A stretch of DNA of 64,000 bases, taken from Powellomyces hirtus (lineage: Eukaryota; Chytridiomycota; Chytridiomycetes; Spizellomycetales; Powellomycetaceae). A model generated the notes under the pieces. The model did no database searches. It was not told the origin of the DNA and saw only the letters and a list, made by a program, of their open reading frames with translations. A program made the translations under genes and the position numbers. The stretch's first letter is position 1, and the number at the start of each line of letters is the position of its first letter. Where the stretch lies: assembly GCA_025526995.1 (NCBI GenBank), contig JAHLKG010000029.1, positions 62,001 to 126,000 of the forward strand, written 5' to 3'. Of the stretch, positions 10,688-22,200 are shown piece after piece.

Positions 10688-10962
10688 TGTAATAATACTA
10701 GGTCTGTTGCCAGAGTCTAGTCTTCTATTCAGGAATTCCCCATGTCTAATTCTACTGTAAGATCTCTAAGTCTTGAATATGCCCTTGTTGCAGTATTCCT
10801 ACTCTTCTTCTGGACCGCGGGGCAGTCCCGGTCACGTGATGTCCATCCGTGGCCATCCCTAAAGTATAGTACCCTTTGGGGTGCTGATGCTAGCATCCAT
10901 CTCGCGCGGGTCCCTTCCCGGTGCATGTCTACGCTCAGGCTGGCGAGCCATGCCTCATTACA
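10688..10962 (-). repeat. G-II.a 3' LTR (275 bp)
   Basis: Runs TGTAATAATACTAGG...GCCTCATTACA on the plus strand, so the element is on the minus strand. A C-run follows at 10963 (the purine tract on the sense strand). It contains GTCACGTGAT at 10831-10840. Region 10963-11305 has no gene. Confidence 0.9.
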
Positions 10963-11305
10963 CCCCCCTTAGATTCGTGAGTATCTTGAGGCTTGAATCT
11001 CTTCAGCGGAGCGAGACTTGCCTAAGCCAAACGGCTGCAGGGTAACGGATGTTGACGTGGTTGTGGGAATAGAGGGCCAGTAAAGCGACCATGGTGCAAG
11101 TCACGCCACGGCAGCCTCCAGCGAGGAGTCTCCGCCCTTCATAGGGAGCGAATTCATTGGAAAGTCTATTTCTCTCTTTGCAGCGGCTTTAAATGAACCA
11201 CAGATGAATTCCTCCCTGCAAATTTCAATAAGTAATGTCTGCTGCGCTCTGTAGGGAATGAAACACTAACACCTGAATTCCGAGTGTTCCCAGCCAGGAC
11301 AAGCC

Positions 11306-11314
11306 TTCAAAAGG
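11306..11314 (+). promoter_or_regulatory. Conserved TATA-like box of the G-II antisense gene (copy R1)
   Basis: TTCAAAAGG, 62 bp upstream of the ATG at 11376. The same box (TTCAAAAGG or TTTAAAAGG, followed by a GCTGCCC-like stretch) lies upstream of the other two copies at 57359-57368 and 47272-47283. Confidence 0.45.
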
Positions 11315-11375
11315 TGCTGCCCGCTAGATTCCCCCCTCTTCCTTCTTTCCTCTGTAACTGACAACAACAACAACA

Positions 11376-12107
11376 ATGAACGTCGACCGCAACTACTCCC
11401 CTTCCCCAGACACCACCACTACCACCACTACGGCCAAGCACCGTACCTATCAACAGCTGCAGAAGGCAGCAGCAAAGCAGGTCCAGCTCGCCGGGGTGAG
11501 TGAAATCTGATCGTACCCGTTGGTTGTGGTAATCCTCTGACACCGTCTCGCAGGAGCCGACTGTCCACTACAATCTGACCCAGGAGGTCGAGGTCGCCAC
11601 CAGCACCTGCTGGAAGTGCGACCTGTTCAAGGGTGGCAAGATGTTCCTCAGGGAATGCCACCATATGATCTGTCGGCCATGTATCGTGGTCTTGGCCAAT
11701 GCCACAGTGCATGTCTCATTGTTATGGGGCTTTCCGATGTCGTTTGGTACTCACTGTCTCTTTCCCCTCCACTTTTTGTAGGACACTGGCCCTCTGGGCC
11801 AGTTTGTGTGTGGCGCCAGGCAGTGTGGGAGGATGCTGCACTTCGGTGCAATCTCCATCTGCTGCGTCCATGACGCCTGCCCCTCCACCGTGGCGGACCT
11901 CCGTTGGCTCCCCTGCGTGCACGTCAACTGCATGGCGCACATTTGTGCATAGGTCATCATCTCCCTTCAATTGTACGCTTACCTTACCGGCTGATCCATT
12001 TCTTCTGTAGCAAAATGAACATTGCCAATTTTACGCCGCTCCAATGCGGCATGGGGGAGCGCTGCCACGGGGCCAAATGCCTCTTCTCCTTCACCTGCAT
12101 CAACTAG
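11376..12107 (+). CDS. G-II antisense RING-like/CCCH-like zinc-finger gene, copy R1 (splice site damaged)
   Basis: Four exons: 11376-11495, 11554-11706, 11782-11948 and 12011-12107, with introns of 58, 75 and 62 nt. The product has a short Thr-rich N-terminus (TTTTTTTAKH), then CWKC-x11-CHHMICRPC, a second cluster (FVCGARQC, ICCVHDAC, LPCVHVNCMAH), and a C-terminal CGMGERCHGAKCLFSF resembling a CCCH finger with Phe in place of His. The C-x2-C-x11-C-x-H-x2-C-x2-C spacing fits a RING-like fold; I cannot say whether it is a ligase. In this copy the donor of intron 3 reads AT where the others have GT, so translation would stop at 11950-11952 and lose the last exon. The gene opposes the element's own strand. 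Confidence 0.7.
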
Positions 12108-12224
12108 TTAGCTCCCCCCCTTTTCTCCCCATTCTTGTACATAATTTCGTCCTTTGCTGCCTTTGAGCCTGGCCTTCGGGCCGTACCAATGAATTCACTA
12201 CCAAAATCTCATTGCTGTGCTTCT

Positions 12225-12925
12225 TCGAGTCCTGTGACATCGCCTATGTAACCGCTGTGTTCAGCACCACTCAGCTTCCGTCCGGCTATGGTGCTCCTGG
12301 TCAATGCCCTGCATCACCCTTCCCCTCTGGGGAAGACCGCCCGGTGGTCCCCCTGCCATCGTCCAACAATGCCGGCTCCCACCTGATGAGGTCTACTGTC
12401 TTGCAGTCTTCGGCTCATTGCCCGGCAATCCCGGCATCTCACCTAGTGAGGTATACTGCCTTGCAGTCTTTGGCCCGTTGTCCAACGATGCCAGATCTTG
12501 ACCTTAGCCCTTCTCCTCCCCTTCGCAGGGGTAGGTACCGCGGCCATCGTCCCCATGGTCTTGAGGTATGCGGCCACACAAATTGGTACCGGTCAACTTG
12601 CCATGGTCAGCCAGTCGATGTCCGGCATCACCGTTCTCAACCAGTGAAGTATGCTGCCCAGCAGCCTTCGGCCCATCGTCCAACAATGCCGGATCTTGAC
12701 CAAAGCCCTTCTCTTCCCCTTTGCGTGGGTATGTACTATGGCCATGGTCCCTGCGGGTCTCAAGGTAGGCTGCCATGCAAATCTTGTTGCCGGTCACCTC
12801 GCCATGGTCAGCCTTTGGTCCATTGTCCAACGATGCCGACATCTCGCCCAGTGAGGTCTGCTGCCCTGCAGCCTTTGGCGATCATCCAACGATGCCGGTA
12901 TCTCACACTATAATGTCCTCTACCC
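12225..12925 (-). repeat. Palindrome array of G-II.a
   Basis: Tandem imperfect palindromes about 20 bp apart. On the element's sense strand each has a stem of about five pairs and a TGG loop (CCA on the plus strand). The order of stems matches the arrays at 45405-46195 and 55312-56335. Long ORFs on both strands here come from the low stop content of the repeat. It lies between the convergent ends of pol and the zinc-finger gene. Confidence 0.8.
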
Positions 12926-12969
12926 CAGGTAGCATATCTCTTGTTGATTTACAGTACAGCCTGCTATCT

Positions 12970-13863
12970 AGGTTCTACTACGTTGTCTGGCCGCTAGCCT
13001 TTTGCCGCGGTCCCCTCCGGGGTGCTCCCGGAGCCATTCTTCCAGTGCGGTCGTCCCCTTCATGTGTGCATAAGGCTCCCAAGTGTTCTGGGTGTTGCCG
13101 TAGCCTGTCCACTTGACTAAGAACTGCTTGGTGTTTCTGTGCTATCTGGCATTTAGGATCTTGTCCACTCAGTAGGTTTCCTGACCGTCCTTGTCCTTCT
13201 TGGGCTCAGGCAGGGTGATGACCTGTCTGTATGGTGTACCGCCGGGGTCATGGTAACGCCTCAGAATGCTAATGTGGAAGACTGGGTGCAACCCGGTGAA
13301 CTCCTTGGGTAGTTTGCGCTTGTAGGTGTCAGGATACGGGCCCTTGCCGCATACTGTGAATGGCCCAATCCCTTTCTCAGCCAGCTTTTTGTTCCTTGTG
13401 GTGACGCTGGTGATCACGATACCGTCCCAATGGAGTAAGACCTTGTCACCCTCTCGGTTTGCTTCCGTGTGCTTCTTGCGATTGTAGTACTTTGCCTGCT
13501 GGTCCTGTGCGTCTCGGAGCCGTTGCTGCACGATGCGACTCACGTCGGCGAATTCCTTAATCAGTCTTTCTATGGCGGTTCGTGCCGATTGCCTTATCAT
13601 CTCTCCGGGGTTAGGTGCTACCCATTGGTTCGGTACCCGGGGAATGCGGCCTAGGTCAATCTCGAAAGGGGATAGTCCCGTCGACGTCTGCGGCGTTCGG
13701 TTGTAGTTGTACTTGAGTGTGGGGAGTAACCTCTTCCAGTTGGAGCCGGCATAGTCAAGAAAGGGGCCCATGATTCCCTTGATCGTCTTGATGGCGTTCT
13801 CCGCCTTGCTGTCGGTCTGTTGGTGTCGTGCCGACGAGAGTTCTTGCTTGACGTCGAGTGCCC
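12970..13863 (-). pseudogene. G-II.a integrase C-terminus and chromodomain, broken
   Basis: Begins within the integrase core (ALDVKQELSSARHQQTDSKA region, including the catalytic Glu helix) and continues through the GPFxDYAGSNWK, RIVQQRLRDAQDQQAKYY and HPVFHISILRRYHDPG motifs. Near 13169 a stop replaces the Gln codon of ETYQVDK (CAA to TGA), before the chromodomain. The rest of the chromodomain is present but cut off from the frame. The upstream integrase is absent: a G-I LTR starts at 13864. Confidence 0.82.
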
Positions 13864-14216
13864 TGTAATATGAGTGGTTTTCAGTGTCTTAGGTCGAATA
13901 GAACAAGGAATAGAACAGAAGTGTGGGTTCAGAAGACCATATATTTCTTTAGAAGGGAGCGGGAAGTCCTCTACTATTTATACTTCGCGCCCATTTCCGC
14001 TTATCGCGACAACTATTAAGCCGCTTTTCTTATCGCGGATACAGCGGTGAGTTCACCGTGTACAAAGACACGCATTATCCTTATTTCAGGATGCATGTGA
14101 TGATGAGGTGGGATGAGGCTTGTTTCAGCCATTCCTTAGCTAACTTCGATCCGCGTCCTTCGGAAATCGAACCAGTGGCTTGGAAAATAGTATCTTTGGA
14201 CGCAGGGCGTATGACA
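13864..14216 (-). repeat. G-I.1 3' LTR (353 bp)
   Basis: TGTAATATGAG...GGCGTATGACA on the plus strand, that is TGTCATAC...ATTACA on the sense strand. The sense-strand purine tract CAACGGGGAC abuts it at 14217. The left side joins G-II integrase. Confidence 0.92.
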
Positions 14217-14650
14217 GTCCCCGTTGACTCGAGCCTATGTATTTTTATGGCATCGAGTCACAACCCTTATAGGATCTTCAGTACTTCGTCAAGTACTGGA
14301 AATCATCGCTACTCCGTCGAGTGCGGTATGAAGCAGGACATTCGTCACTATACTTCGTCTTGCGATATACGCAGTATGGAGCATAGAAGAGCTCAAGCAG
14401 GAAGATTCATCTGCCTCTTTGCGATGTATACGCGGAAGTTTACAAAATATAGCTATAGAAGTAGGTGCTACCATTCTCTAGGTTTTTCTATGAAGGGTCG
14501 ATAGCGACGCAAAATGAATTTTTCGACCCAAGATGGGTCAATAAATAGTGAGCGTCCAAAACTGGCGCTGCGCTTCCTTGTGGTTTATTAGTGCTGCGCT
14601 TGCCACAATGGCGTTGCGCTTCCTTGTAGCATCTTACGATTCGGTGGTTA
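14217..14650 (-). other. G-I 3' untranslated region
   Basis: About 430 bp without a gene. It contains short near-repeats of GCGCTTCCTTGTAG spaced by some 60 bp (14570-14640). The homologous stretch at 37948-38427 has one extra unit. The same UTR recurs at 26541-26973 and 43262-43672. Confidence 0.6.
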
Positions 14651-15067
14651 TAATGGACGATGATCAGCACGCCAAATCTTAAAGGCCTCAGTGTTGCATA
14701 ATGCCGCTTCAGGTTCCCAAGTGGGATCTGAGTACCCAACCCACTTGACAAGAAATTCACGTTTATTTCTTCGTCGTCGCTCGCTGAGGATCTTTTCAAT
14801 AGCGTATTCCGGTTGTCCACGGATAATGACGGGTTCTTTAGGAGAGGGTGTGTGTTTGCGTAATGGATGTTCATATGCAATGTGTGGTCATAAGACATTG
14901 ACATGGAAGTATGGTCAAATATTGCCAATAGCGGTGCCTTCAAGATCCAAGCGATAAGTATCGGGATGTGGTCCCTTTTCCGTAATATGGAATGGGCCTA
15001 TCCATTTCGGAAGTAGTTTGTCCGGTTTGATGTTATCGAATTCCACAATTAAATCGGTCCTGTTAAG

Positions 15068-15420
15068 TGTCATACTCCCCGCGTCCAAAGATACTATTTT
15101 CCAAGCCACTGGTTTGATTTCCGAAGGACGCGGATCGAAGTTAGCTAAGGAATGGCTGAAACAAGCCTCATCCCACCTCATCATCACATGCATCCTGAAA
15201 TAAGGATAATGCATGTCTTTGTACACGGTGAACTCACCGCTGTATCCGCGATAAGAAAAGCAGTTAATAGTTGTCGCGATAAGCGGAAATGGGCGCGAAG
15301 TATAAATAGTAGAGTACTTGTCGCTCCCTTCTAAAGAAATATATGGTCTTCTGAACCCACACTTGTGTTCTACTCCTTGTTCTATTTCGACCTAAGACAC
15401 TGAAAACCACTCGTATTACA
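15068..15420 (+). repeat. Solo G-I LTR inside G-I.1 pol
   Basis: A 353-bp LTR in the plus orientation, opposite to its host, between the codons for QVDL and RTDL. It is flanked by a perfect TTAAG duplication (15063-15067 and 15421-15425). It shares a private variant (AACTGC for AAGCCGC) with the LTR at 25771-26123. It carries a strong TATA box, TATAAATAG, at 15301-15309. Confidence 0.92.
15301..15309 (+). promoter_or_regulatory. TATA box of the G-I LTR
   Basis: TATAAATAG on the sense strand of the LTR, also present in the other G-I LTRs. It is the likely core promoter of the element. Confidence 0.55.
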
Positions 15421-18400
15421 TTAAGGTCGACCTGGTCTCCAATGGAAAAGACAATGGGATTTCGACCGGCATTGGACCGTAACTCATATCGATCCTGCGC
15501 ATCGCGTAGCAACTGTTGGACAATTCGAGTGATTTCAGTAGCCGCAGTTCGCATTCGAATAATATCTTTGTGTTTAGGTGCGGTCATAGCATCGAGAAGA
15601 TGAGGCGGAAGAGTCCATCCAGGTGCTTGCGGTGTTCGACCAAGTTCGACTTCATAGGGTGTCAAACCATTAAGAAGTCGGCAAGGGGTTGAATTAATGG
15701 CAAATTCAACTAATGGGAGCCAATCCTTCCAATTTTCGCCGGAGTAATCCATATATTTTCGCATAATGGACTTGGTGGTTTGGATGGCTCGTTCACAACG
15801 TCCATCTGTTTGTTGATGTCGAGCCGTTGAAAACTCATGTTTTGTTCCCAATAGAGCAACGAACGCTTCGAAGAATTCAGCTAAGGCACGCGTCTCTCGA
15901 TCTGAGATGAATAGTGCAGGTGTCCCCGTATGCTTCCATATTCTGCTCAGATATAGGTGAGCTAGTCGTTTCGAAGATAGAGGACCCTCAACTTCGACCA
16001 GATGCACACGTTGGCTAACATAATCGATAACGCAAAGACACTGCAGAGTGCTCAATGATGCCTTCGAATCCGGTGAGGAGAACAGATCAAATCCTTGCGT
16101 ATGGTGAATGGAATTTGGAATCGGCAGTGGTTGAAGAAAGCCGTTCTTGCGAGGGGCTGCGAAAGCTCGACACTTCTGACAAGTTCGAATAAAACTCCGG
16201 ACGTCATGTTGCATTTTGGGCCAAAAGAAACGAAGGAGTAGTTTCGCATAGGTTGCATCTTCTCCCATATGGCCTCCATTTGGTAGAGCATCATGGTATT
16301 CCAATAAGATACGAGGTCGTAATGTCTCAGGGACATATAGTCGATCCCCTCCGTACATGAGGATATCAAAATTGTTCGGTGATCGTGAAAATCGTCTGTA
16401 GCGATTTGGTTGCGCATGTTCTGGTGATTCATTGAGCATCATGAACACTATCTGAGCATAGCTATCGTTGCGTACGTGGGTGGCCCAATCCATCTCCGAG
16501 GTATGAGCCGGCCATGGGAGAGAAACAGCATTGATAAACAAAGAAACAAGGAATCGTTTGTTGCAATTCACACATCGTGGAGCATAGGCGGGTGTTCATG
16601 ATAGTATGTCGGCAACGGTATTCCATCGTCCTGGTAGATATTCCACTTTAAAGTCAAACTCTTGAAGTAGTTCGACCCATCCAGCCTGACGTTTACTGAG
16701 GTAAGGTTGTTCTTGCAGATGGATGAGGGACTTGTGATCGATAAAGGCAGTAAAAGGACGATTGATAAGGTAGAATCGGTTGCCGCGTAAGAATTTGACT
16801 AAAGCTAAAAGCTCTTGTTCATGGACGGGGTACCGAGTTTCAGCTGGTAGCATCTTGCGTGAGAAGAAAAGAACAGGCTTAAGAGCAGGAAGGGTTTTCA
16901 TTTCTGTGATCAGCTTTGGTAGTGGCGACGGAAGAGGTTGTCGATTGTGAGGTTGACCCAGCCATCCGGATGTAGCATAACCGGATGGGTCTGTATAGAC
17001 GTAGATATGGTTGTCGGGATCGAATGTCGCTAAAACCGGTGCGGAAGTAATTGCCTTCTTCAAAGCCTCAAATGCAACTTGATGTTCCATTGTCCAAACG
17101 AAAGTAGCTTTGACACTTTGGAGAGCCGAGAGTGGAGCCGCTATTTCAGCATAATGTTCGATATAATCGATAAAATAGTTGCAGAGACCAAGAAACTGGC
17201 AAATATGGCAAGTCGTTGCAGGTAACGGCCAATCACAAACAATTTCCGTTTTCTCTGGGGAAATTCGCATGCCTTCGGCACTAAACATATGGCCGCAAAA
17301 CTCAACTTCCGGCTTGCCCCAATGACATTTGTCAATGTTGACGTAAAGGTCATGTTCTCGTAACCGAGTAAAGACTTCCAAGAGGTGATCCGCATGTTGC
17401 TCAGGAGTATCGGAAAAGATGAGAATATTGTCAAGATAACAAATGACAGTAACGTCGTATAAGTCACCAAGAACTCGATTCATCAATCGTTGAAAGGCTC
17501 CCGGAGCATTGCATAATCCGAAAGGCATAACCACATACTCGAAAAGGCCAAAATGCGTTCGAATAGCTGTCTTTTCACAATCCTCAGGTGCAATTAAAAG
17601 GCGGTGGTACGCGTCTTTAAGATCAATGAGCGAAAAGACTCGCTTCCCCAAGATGCGATCGCGCATTTCTTGTAGATTTGGTAAAGGAGTGCGATCACGT
17701 TTCGTAACGGAATTAAGGCCTCGATAGTCCCAACAAACTCGAAGACCTCCGTTCTTCTTAACGGCGAAAATAACAGAGGCGCCCCAAGGTGATTTGGAAT
17801 GTTGGATCCATCCTTTCTTCAATAAGTGGTCGAGTTGAGCGCGTAGTTCTCTTAGATGATCTTGGGATAGAGGACGTAATTGTTGAAACACAGGTTGTGT
17901 GTTCGGCAAGAGGTCGATATGAAAATTGTCATTGCCTCGATCGGGTGGTAAGTGCTCAGGTTCGGTGAACAATGTATCTTGAAATTTCAGCATAACTTCA
18001 TCAAGGAATGTTGGCCACGAGGTAGAAGTAGAATTGTTATTAACGGAAGAAGACGGGCGGACATGAATCGCAAAGGCCTCAACGTATTTATTCCCGGCGA
18101 GTTCGTTATTGAATCTTCTGGTCGTAACCGAGGGGAGGCCCTTATATGGTTGTTGACGGGGGCGATCCTGTTCGGGACTTATGTGTTTCAATCGATAAGC
18201 TGAGACACGTTGAACAAAGGAGTCCGGCTCTTCGTCGTAATGAAAGTCTCGAAGGGTGATAATTTTAAAGTCTCGTCCATTCATCTTGAATTCTATACGA
18301 TGAGGGCGAATAGATGTCATAACGTAATGATTGCCAATCGCTTCGAAAAAGGGGAGACCCAGAATACAAGTAAGGCCAATAGGAGCAATCTTGAACTTGA

Positions 18401-18758
18401 AAGTGGCAATCTGTTCAAAAGCGTCGGTATTCGCATTGAATGCATCCACAGGCTGCTCCGTCCTTGTGTCAATCGTTAGCACATGCTCTTCGGCGGCAGT
18501 GTGGACTTGATAGGGTTTAGGTAGTGGAGTGATTAAAAGTTTCATATCATAGGCAAAACGAGGTTGCATCACCATAGTGTTGCAGCCGGTATCAAGTAGA
18601 GCAGGAATGATTTTGCCAGCGATCTTCACAGTGATCATCCATGATGGAGCTGAAGAATTCGAAGTTCGACTTGGACACTGTTGATTGATAGCAGATAGGA
18701 GACGTGGGCGAAATGGAAGATCAGAAACCGGGGATACTTGATGTGGTTGGGATACAGA

Positions 18759-19124
18759 TATTGGAATGTTGAGACTTGCGTACTCAACGTTTGGTCCTTA
18801 CATTAGATCCTTACTTGGATTCTCCGACTAGAACGCGTGACCATCATACCGGTAACGCTAAGAGCTGAATTGGATCACGTGTGATCACGTGATTGGAGAA
18901 AAAGTAGATTAGAACGCTTGAAGCGAGACATTACCGATAAGACTTCAAGACATAAAATACATTCACATACATTACATCTCCGTGCATCTGACAACGCTAC
19001 ATCGTCAACTGCATCTCAGAGGAGCTCTGTAACCCCCCTTTACGAAGTATACTGGAGGCCACATCGAATTCGGCCAATCCTCTGCAATTCCGATAAAGTA
19101 CTGGAAGTGCCGATATCTCCAATA
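18759..19124 (+). repeat. Copia-2 5' LTR
   Basis: 366 bp with 7-bp inverted ends TATTGGA/TCCAATA. It contains an overlapping double site (GATCACGTG then TGATCACGTGAT) at 18873-18894. Confidence 0.93.
18873..18894 (+). promoter_or_regulatory. Double CACGTG palindrome in the Copia-2 LTR
   Basis: Two copies of ATCACGTG in tandem give a palindromic block. CACGTG flanked by T and A is a typical bHLH (Cbf1/USF-like) site. Related sites occur in the LTRs of Copia-3 and G-II. Confidence 0.4.
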
Positions 19125-19139
19125 GGTTATGAGCCCTGA
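19125..19139 (+). other. Copia-2 primer-binding site
   Basis: GGTTATGAGCCCTGA immediately after the LTR, identical to the Copia-1 and Copia-3 sites and complementary to the initiator tRNA-Met anticodon arm. Confidence 0.8.
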
Positions 19140-19238
19140 GACCGGTCGAATTTGAATCATTCTCCCTTCGTAAAACCTGTAAACTACAAGTCTTCCGTCA
19201 AATTCAAGTGCCAAGAAAGTACCGAGCACACCATCAAG

Positions 19239-22200
19239 ATGCCTACTGCAAGATCTCCCATTCTAGGAGTGCAGAGCCGCCAACAAGCCCGTCAAGCCAC
19301 ACAAGAAGCCCAACGGGGTCCTGACGCTGAAGAAGACGTTAATATCGATGCCTTGATCTATCATGATTCCCACGACGCAGATGCCGATGTGGATGAGATG
19401 AATCATGGAGAAATTCATGCAGACTCGGCGATAGTACCGTCCGAAGTACCGACTGACATTGTCATGGAAATTCTGCAGAGGTTCAAGATGGAAATCGACG
19501 AAAAGCTCGACCATTGGATGGAGAGGTTAGAGAGGACTTTATTGACTAGTTCAAACCCTCTCGCTACATCAACTTCCCATCAACAACCCGAGAAGTACGA
19601 AAAGCCTCATATCGGTGGTCATCCTATGGCCGTTTCACCGATGAGAAGCCCAAAAGCGGGCCTTGAGTACCCTTTTCTACATCAACACATTACTCACGGC
19701 GAAGTTGAAGCCCCAGTTGCCCCTCACTTTCGTCCGTCTTCCCCAACGGAGAGCACAACAACTACGAGCAGCAGAAAGAGCGATGATCGAGACGCACAAC
19801 GTACATCATTTGCATACTTCAAATCTGCGATCGATGCAGTATCTACATTCGACGGGACGGGAAATCTCTCAAAACTCGCCGACTTCATCGATCAACTTAC
19901 TCTAGTCTTTCGCCTAAAACCTGTATCTGAAGAAGAACAACTCTCATTCATCTTCACGAAGCTCTCTGGCGAAGCAAAACAATGGTATCGTAATCACCAG
20001 AAAGATGCCGAACAAGGGATGGTGGAGCCCATCACGGATTGGGAATCCTTCAAGCCTCCCTTCCTCTCGCGTTACCAACCAAGCGATCACGAAGAAACTT
20101 TGCTCACTCAACTTGAAAGACTCTGACAAGGAAGTCATTCCATCTCGCAGTACAATACCTCATTCACGAAGATTACAAGGCAAATCCCCTTGAAGGTGCC
20201 GTTCGAAATCTACAAGTGGTTCTATCTTCGCGGAATGAATGAACATCATGCAGAGCTTGTCAGAACTCAAAGTTTCAAGGATCTCCATGGCCTCATGGCA
20301 GCTGCCAAGCGTCTGGATAACGGTAGTAACAAGAGTAACCAAAACAACCGTTTCGCCAAGAAGAGCAAAAACATCGCGCTCGAAGCCCAACCTTCAAAGA
20401 AAGACGGCTCAAGTCACAAGAAGACCGACGCAAAGAAGACCACAGACTTGAAGAAGAGACAGAACTTCCCCTGTTGGTTATGCAATCCGAATGAACATAC
20501 CCCATTCAATTGTCCCCTCAAAGCCAAGGCAGTCAAAGCCTTAAAACCCGTTGCTAATGCCAACATTGCAGAAGCACATAACGCCACTACATTGGCATAC
20601 CTGGATTCGGGCTGCTCACAGCACATGACGAATGACATTTCCATTCTCGAATCCTACGAAGAGCACTCAACGCGCATCAGATTTGGAAACAACGCCTTTC
20701 TCGATGCTGAAGCGAAAGGGAACGCTATCTTGAAGCTTCCAGATGGAGATGTACCCCTCACAGATGTTCTCTACGTTCCGAAGCTCGCCAAGACTCTCAT
20801 CTCGGTCTCCGCACTCACCAAAGATGGAAAGAGAGTCACCTTTGAAGATGAGAGCGCCATCATTCAAGACTGCAATGGCACTACGAACGACATCACCATA
20901 CCTCTCGTTCGAGGAATGTATCACATCTCGCCAACTCCGATGGCTTTCGTTACTCAAACTCGCTCAAGGACACACGCGTCCAATGTACCGACACACGCGT
21001 CGAAAAATACATCTACCGAATTGACAAAATGGACAAACGCGTCCAATGTACCGACACACGCGTCCGATACATCGATTCAAGCACTCAACCTGTCGACAGA
21101 TGCTACCGGTATGGCGGTCACGCGTTCTACCCCGCTCCAAGCCACGTCGGGAGGGCCGGCTGCCCCGAATGGGGGGCCAGCCGGCCCCATACTCTCCAGT
21201 GAGGGGGCTGGCCGCCCCAATTTGGGGCTGGCCAGCCCCCCACTGGAGAGTGAGAGTTGTGGGTGCTGTGGTGGGGGGCCGGCCGCCCCAAAAGCATCGG
21301 ATGATGCTGAGGATGGCGCCGCCGCCGCCGCCGCTGCTTCGGCGGCTTCTTCTGGGGCTTGTTCTGGTCCCTTCTCTCCTGTCAACGAAGGAACCCTCTG
21401 GCATCACCGATTGGGCCATCCAGGCACTCACATCATGAAGCAACTCAAGCTCCCAATGACCAACGAAGTCTGCAAAGGCTGCGAGTTTGGTAAGCACAAG
21501 CGCTCACCATTCAACGGTACGATGACACGGTCCAAGACGCCACTCGATCGCCTACATTTCGACCTAAACGGTCCGCACATACCCGCGGTTGGCGATGAGA
21601 AATATGCCCTCGTTGTGATCGATGACTATTCACGCTTCACCTGGATCTTCTTCTTGAAGACGAAGAGCGAATCTACTGCAAAATTGATTGAATTCATCAA
21701 TTTCATCGAAAAACAGACCAACAAAAGGGTCAGACGACTTCATTCCGATCGAGGGGGGGAGTTTGTCAATCACGATCTGAAAGAATTCATTTCGAAAAAG
21801 GGCATTCTGCACGAACTCACCGCTGCAGATTCCCCACAGTCTAACAGTGTAGCTGAAAGGTTCAACCTCACCCTGTTCGACACCATTCGTTCATTGGAAC
21901 ACTCATACGGCATCCCGAAACAACTCTGGACCGAGTTAGCGGCTACATCAGTCTACTTACGGAATCGCCTACCCCACAAGTCCAATAACAACATCTCGCC
22001 GTACGAACGGCTCAACGGCGAAGAGCCCTCACTTTCTCACCTTCGTGTGATTTGGGCCGATGCCTTCGTGCATCTCGTCAAGAGAAAACAAGTCTCAAAG
22101 TTGGCACCGCGCGCCACACGTCTCAAACTCATCGGTTACGAATTTGACGGCGCTTACCGCTGTTGGGATGACAACCGTCAAGAAATAGTCATTTCTCGCG

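Larger units (their letters stand above)
10688..13863 (-). mobile_element. G-II.a, 3' end of a Ty3/gypsy chromovirus with antisense zinc-finger gene
   Basis: Read on the minus strand: end of integrase plus chromodomain (13863 to about 12970), palindrome array (12925-12225), the antisense zinc-finger gene (on the plus strand, 11376-12107), a purine tract, then the 3' LTR (10688-10962). The 5' part is missing. At 13863/13864 the integrase is joined to a G-I LTR at the sequence GAGTGCCC, a junction seen twice more in the window. Confidence 0.85.
14651..18755 (-). pseudogene. G-I.1 pol, interrupted by a solo LTR and two nonsense codons
   Basis: Protease (PALLDTGCNTMV), RT (CWDYRGLNSVTKRDRTPLPN, FGLCNAPGAFQRLMN), RNase H (YVYTDPSGYATSGW), integrase (HxxxH plus CQKC zinc end, CVIDYVSQR, ISDRETRAL, ARHQQTDGRCERA) and chromodomain. 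Lesions: the RT catalytic motif reads YLDNILIF where G-I.3 has YLDDILIF, a TGA at 16596 replacing the CGA of ILSRTPAY in G-I.3, a TGA near 14915 replacing a Trp codon just before the chromodomain, and a solo G-I LTR at 15068-15420. Otherwise it is nearly identical to the open pol at 38428-42198. Upstream, the pol start region is cut by Copia-2 at 18759. Confidence 0.9.

Noticed and set aside
11376..12107. R1 as a host gene between transposons
   Set aside because: Three copies occupy the same place within G-II elements, between the array and the purine tract of the 3' LTR, so it belongs to the element.
14058..14504. ORFs of 103-192 residues running from G-I LTRs into UTR or chromodomain (also 25965-26276 and 37789-38235)
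   Set aside because: They start within the LTR in the antisense or a chance frame. Only the chromodomain part has meaning, and it is the end of pol, not a separate gene.
20964..21497. 177-codon minus-strand ORF opposite the Copia-2 low-complexity insert
   Set aside because: It arises from the repeat's symmetrical GC-rich sequence and has no ATG context or domain.
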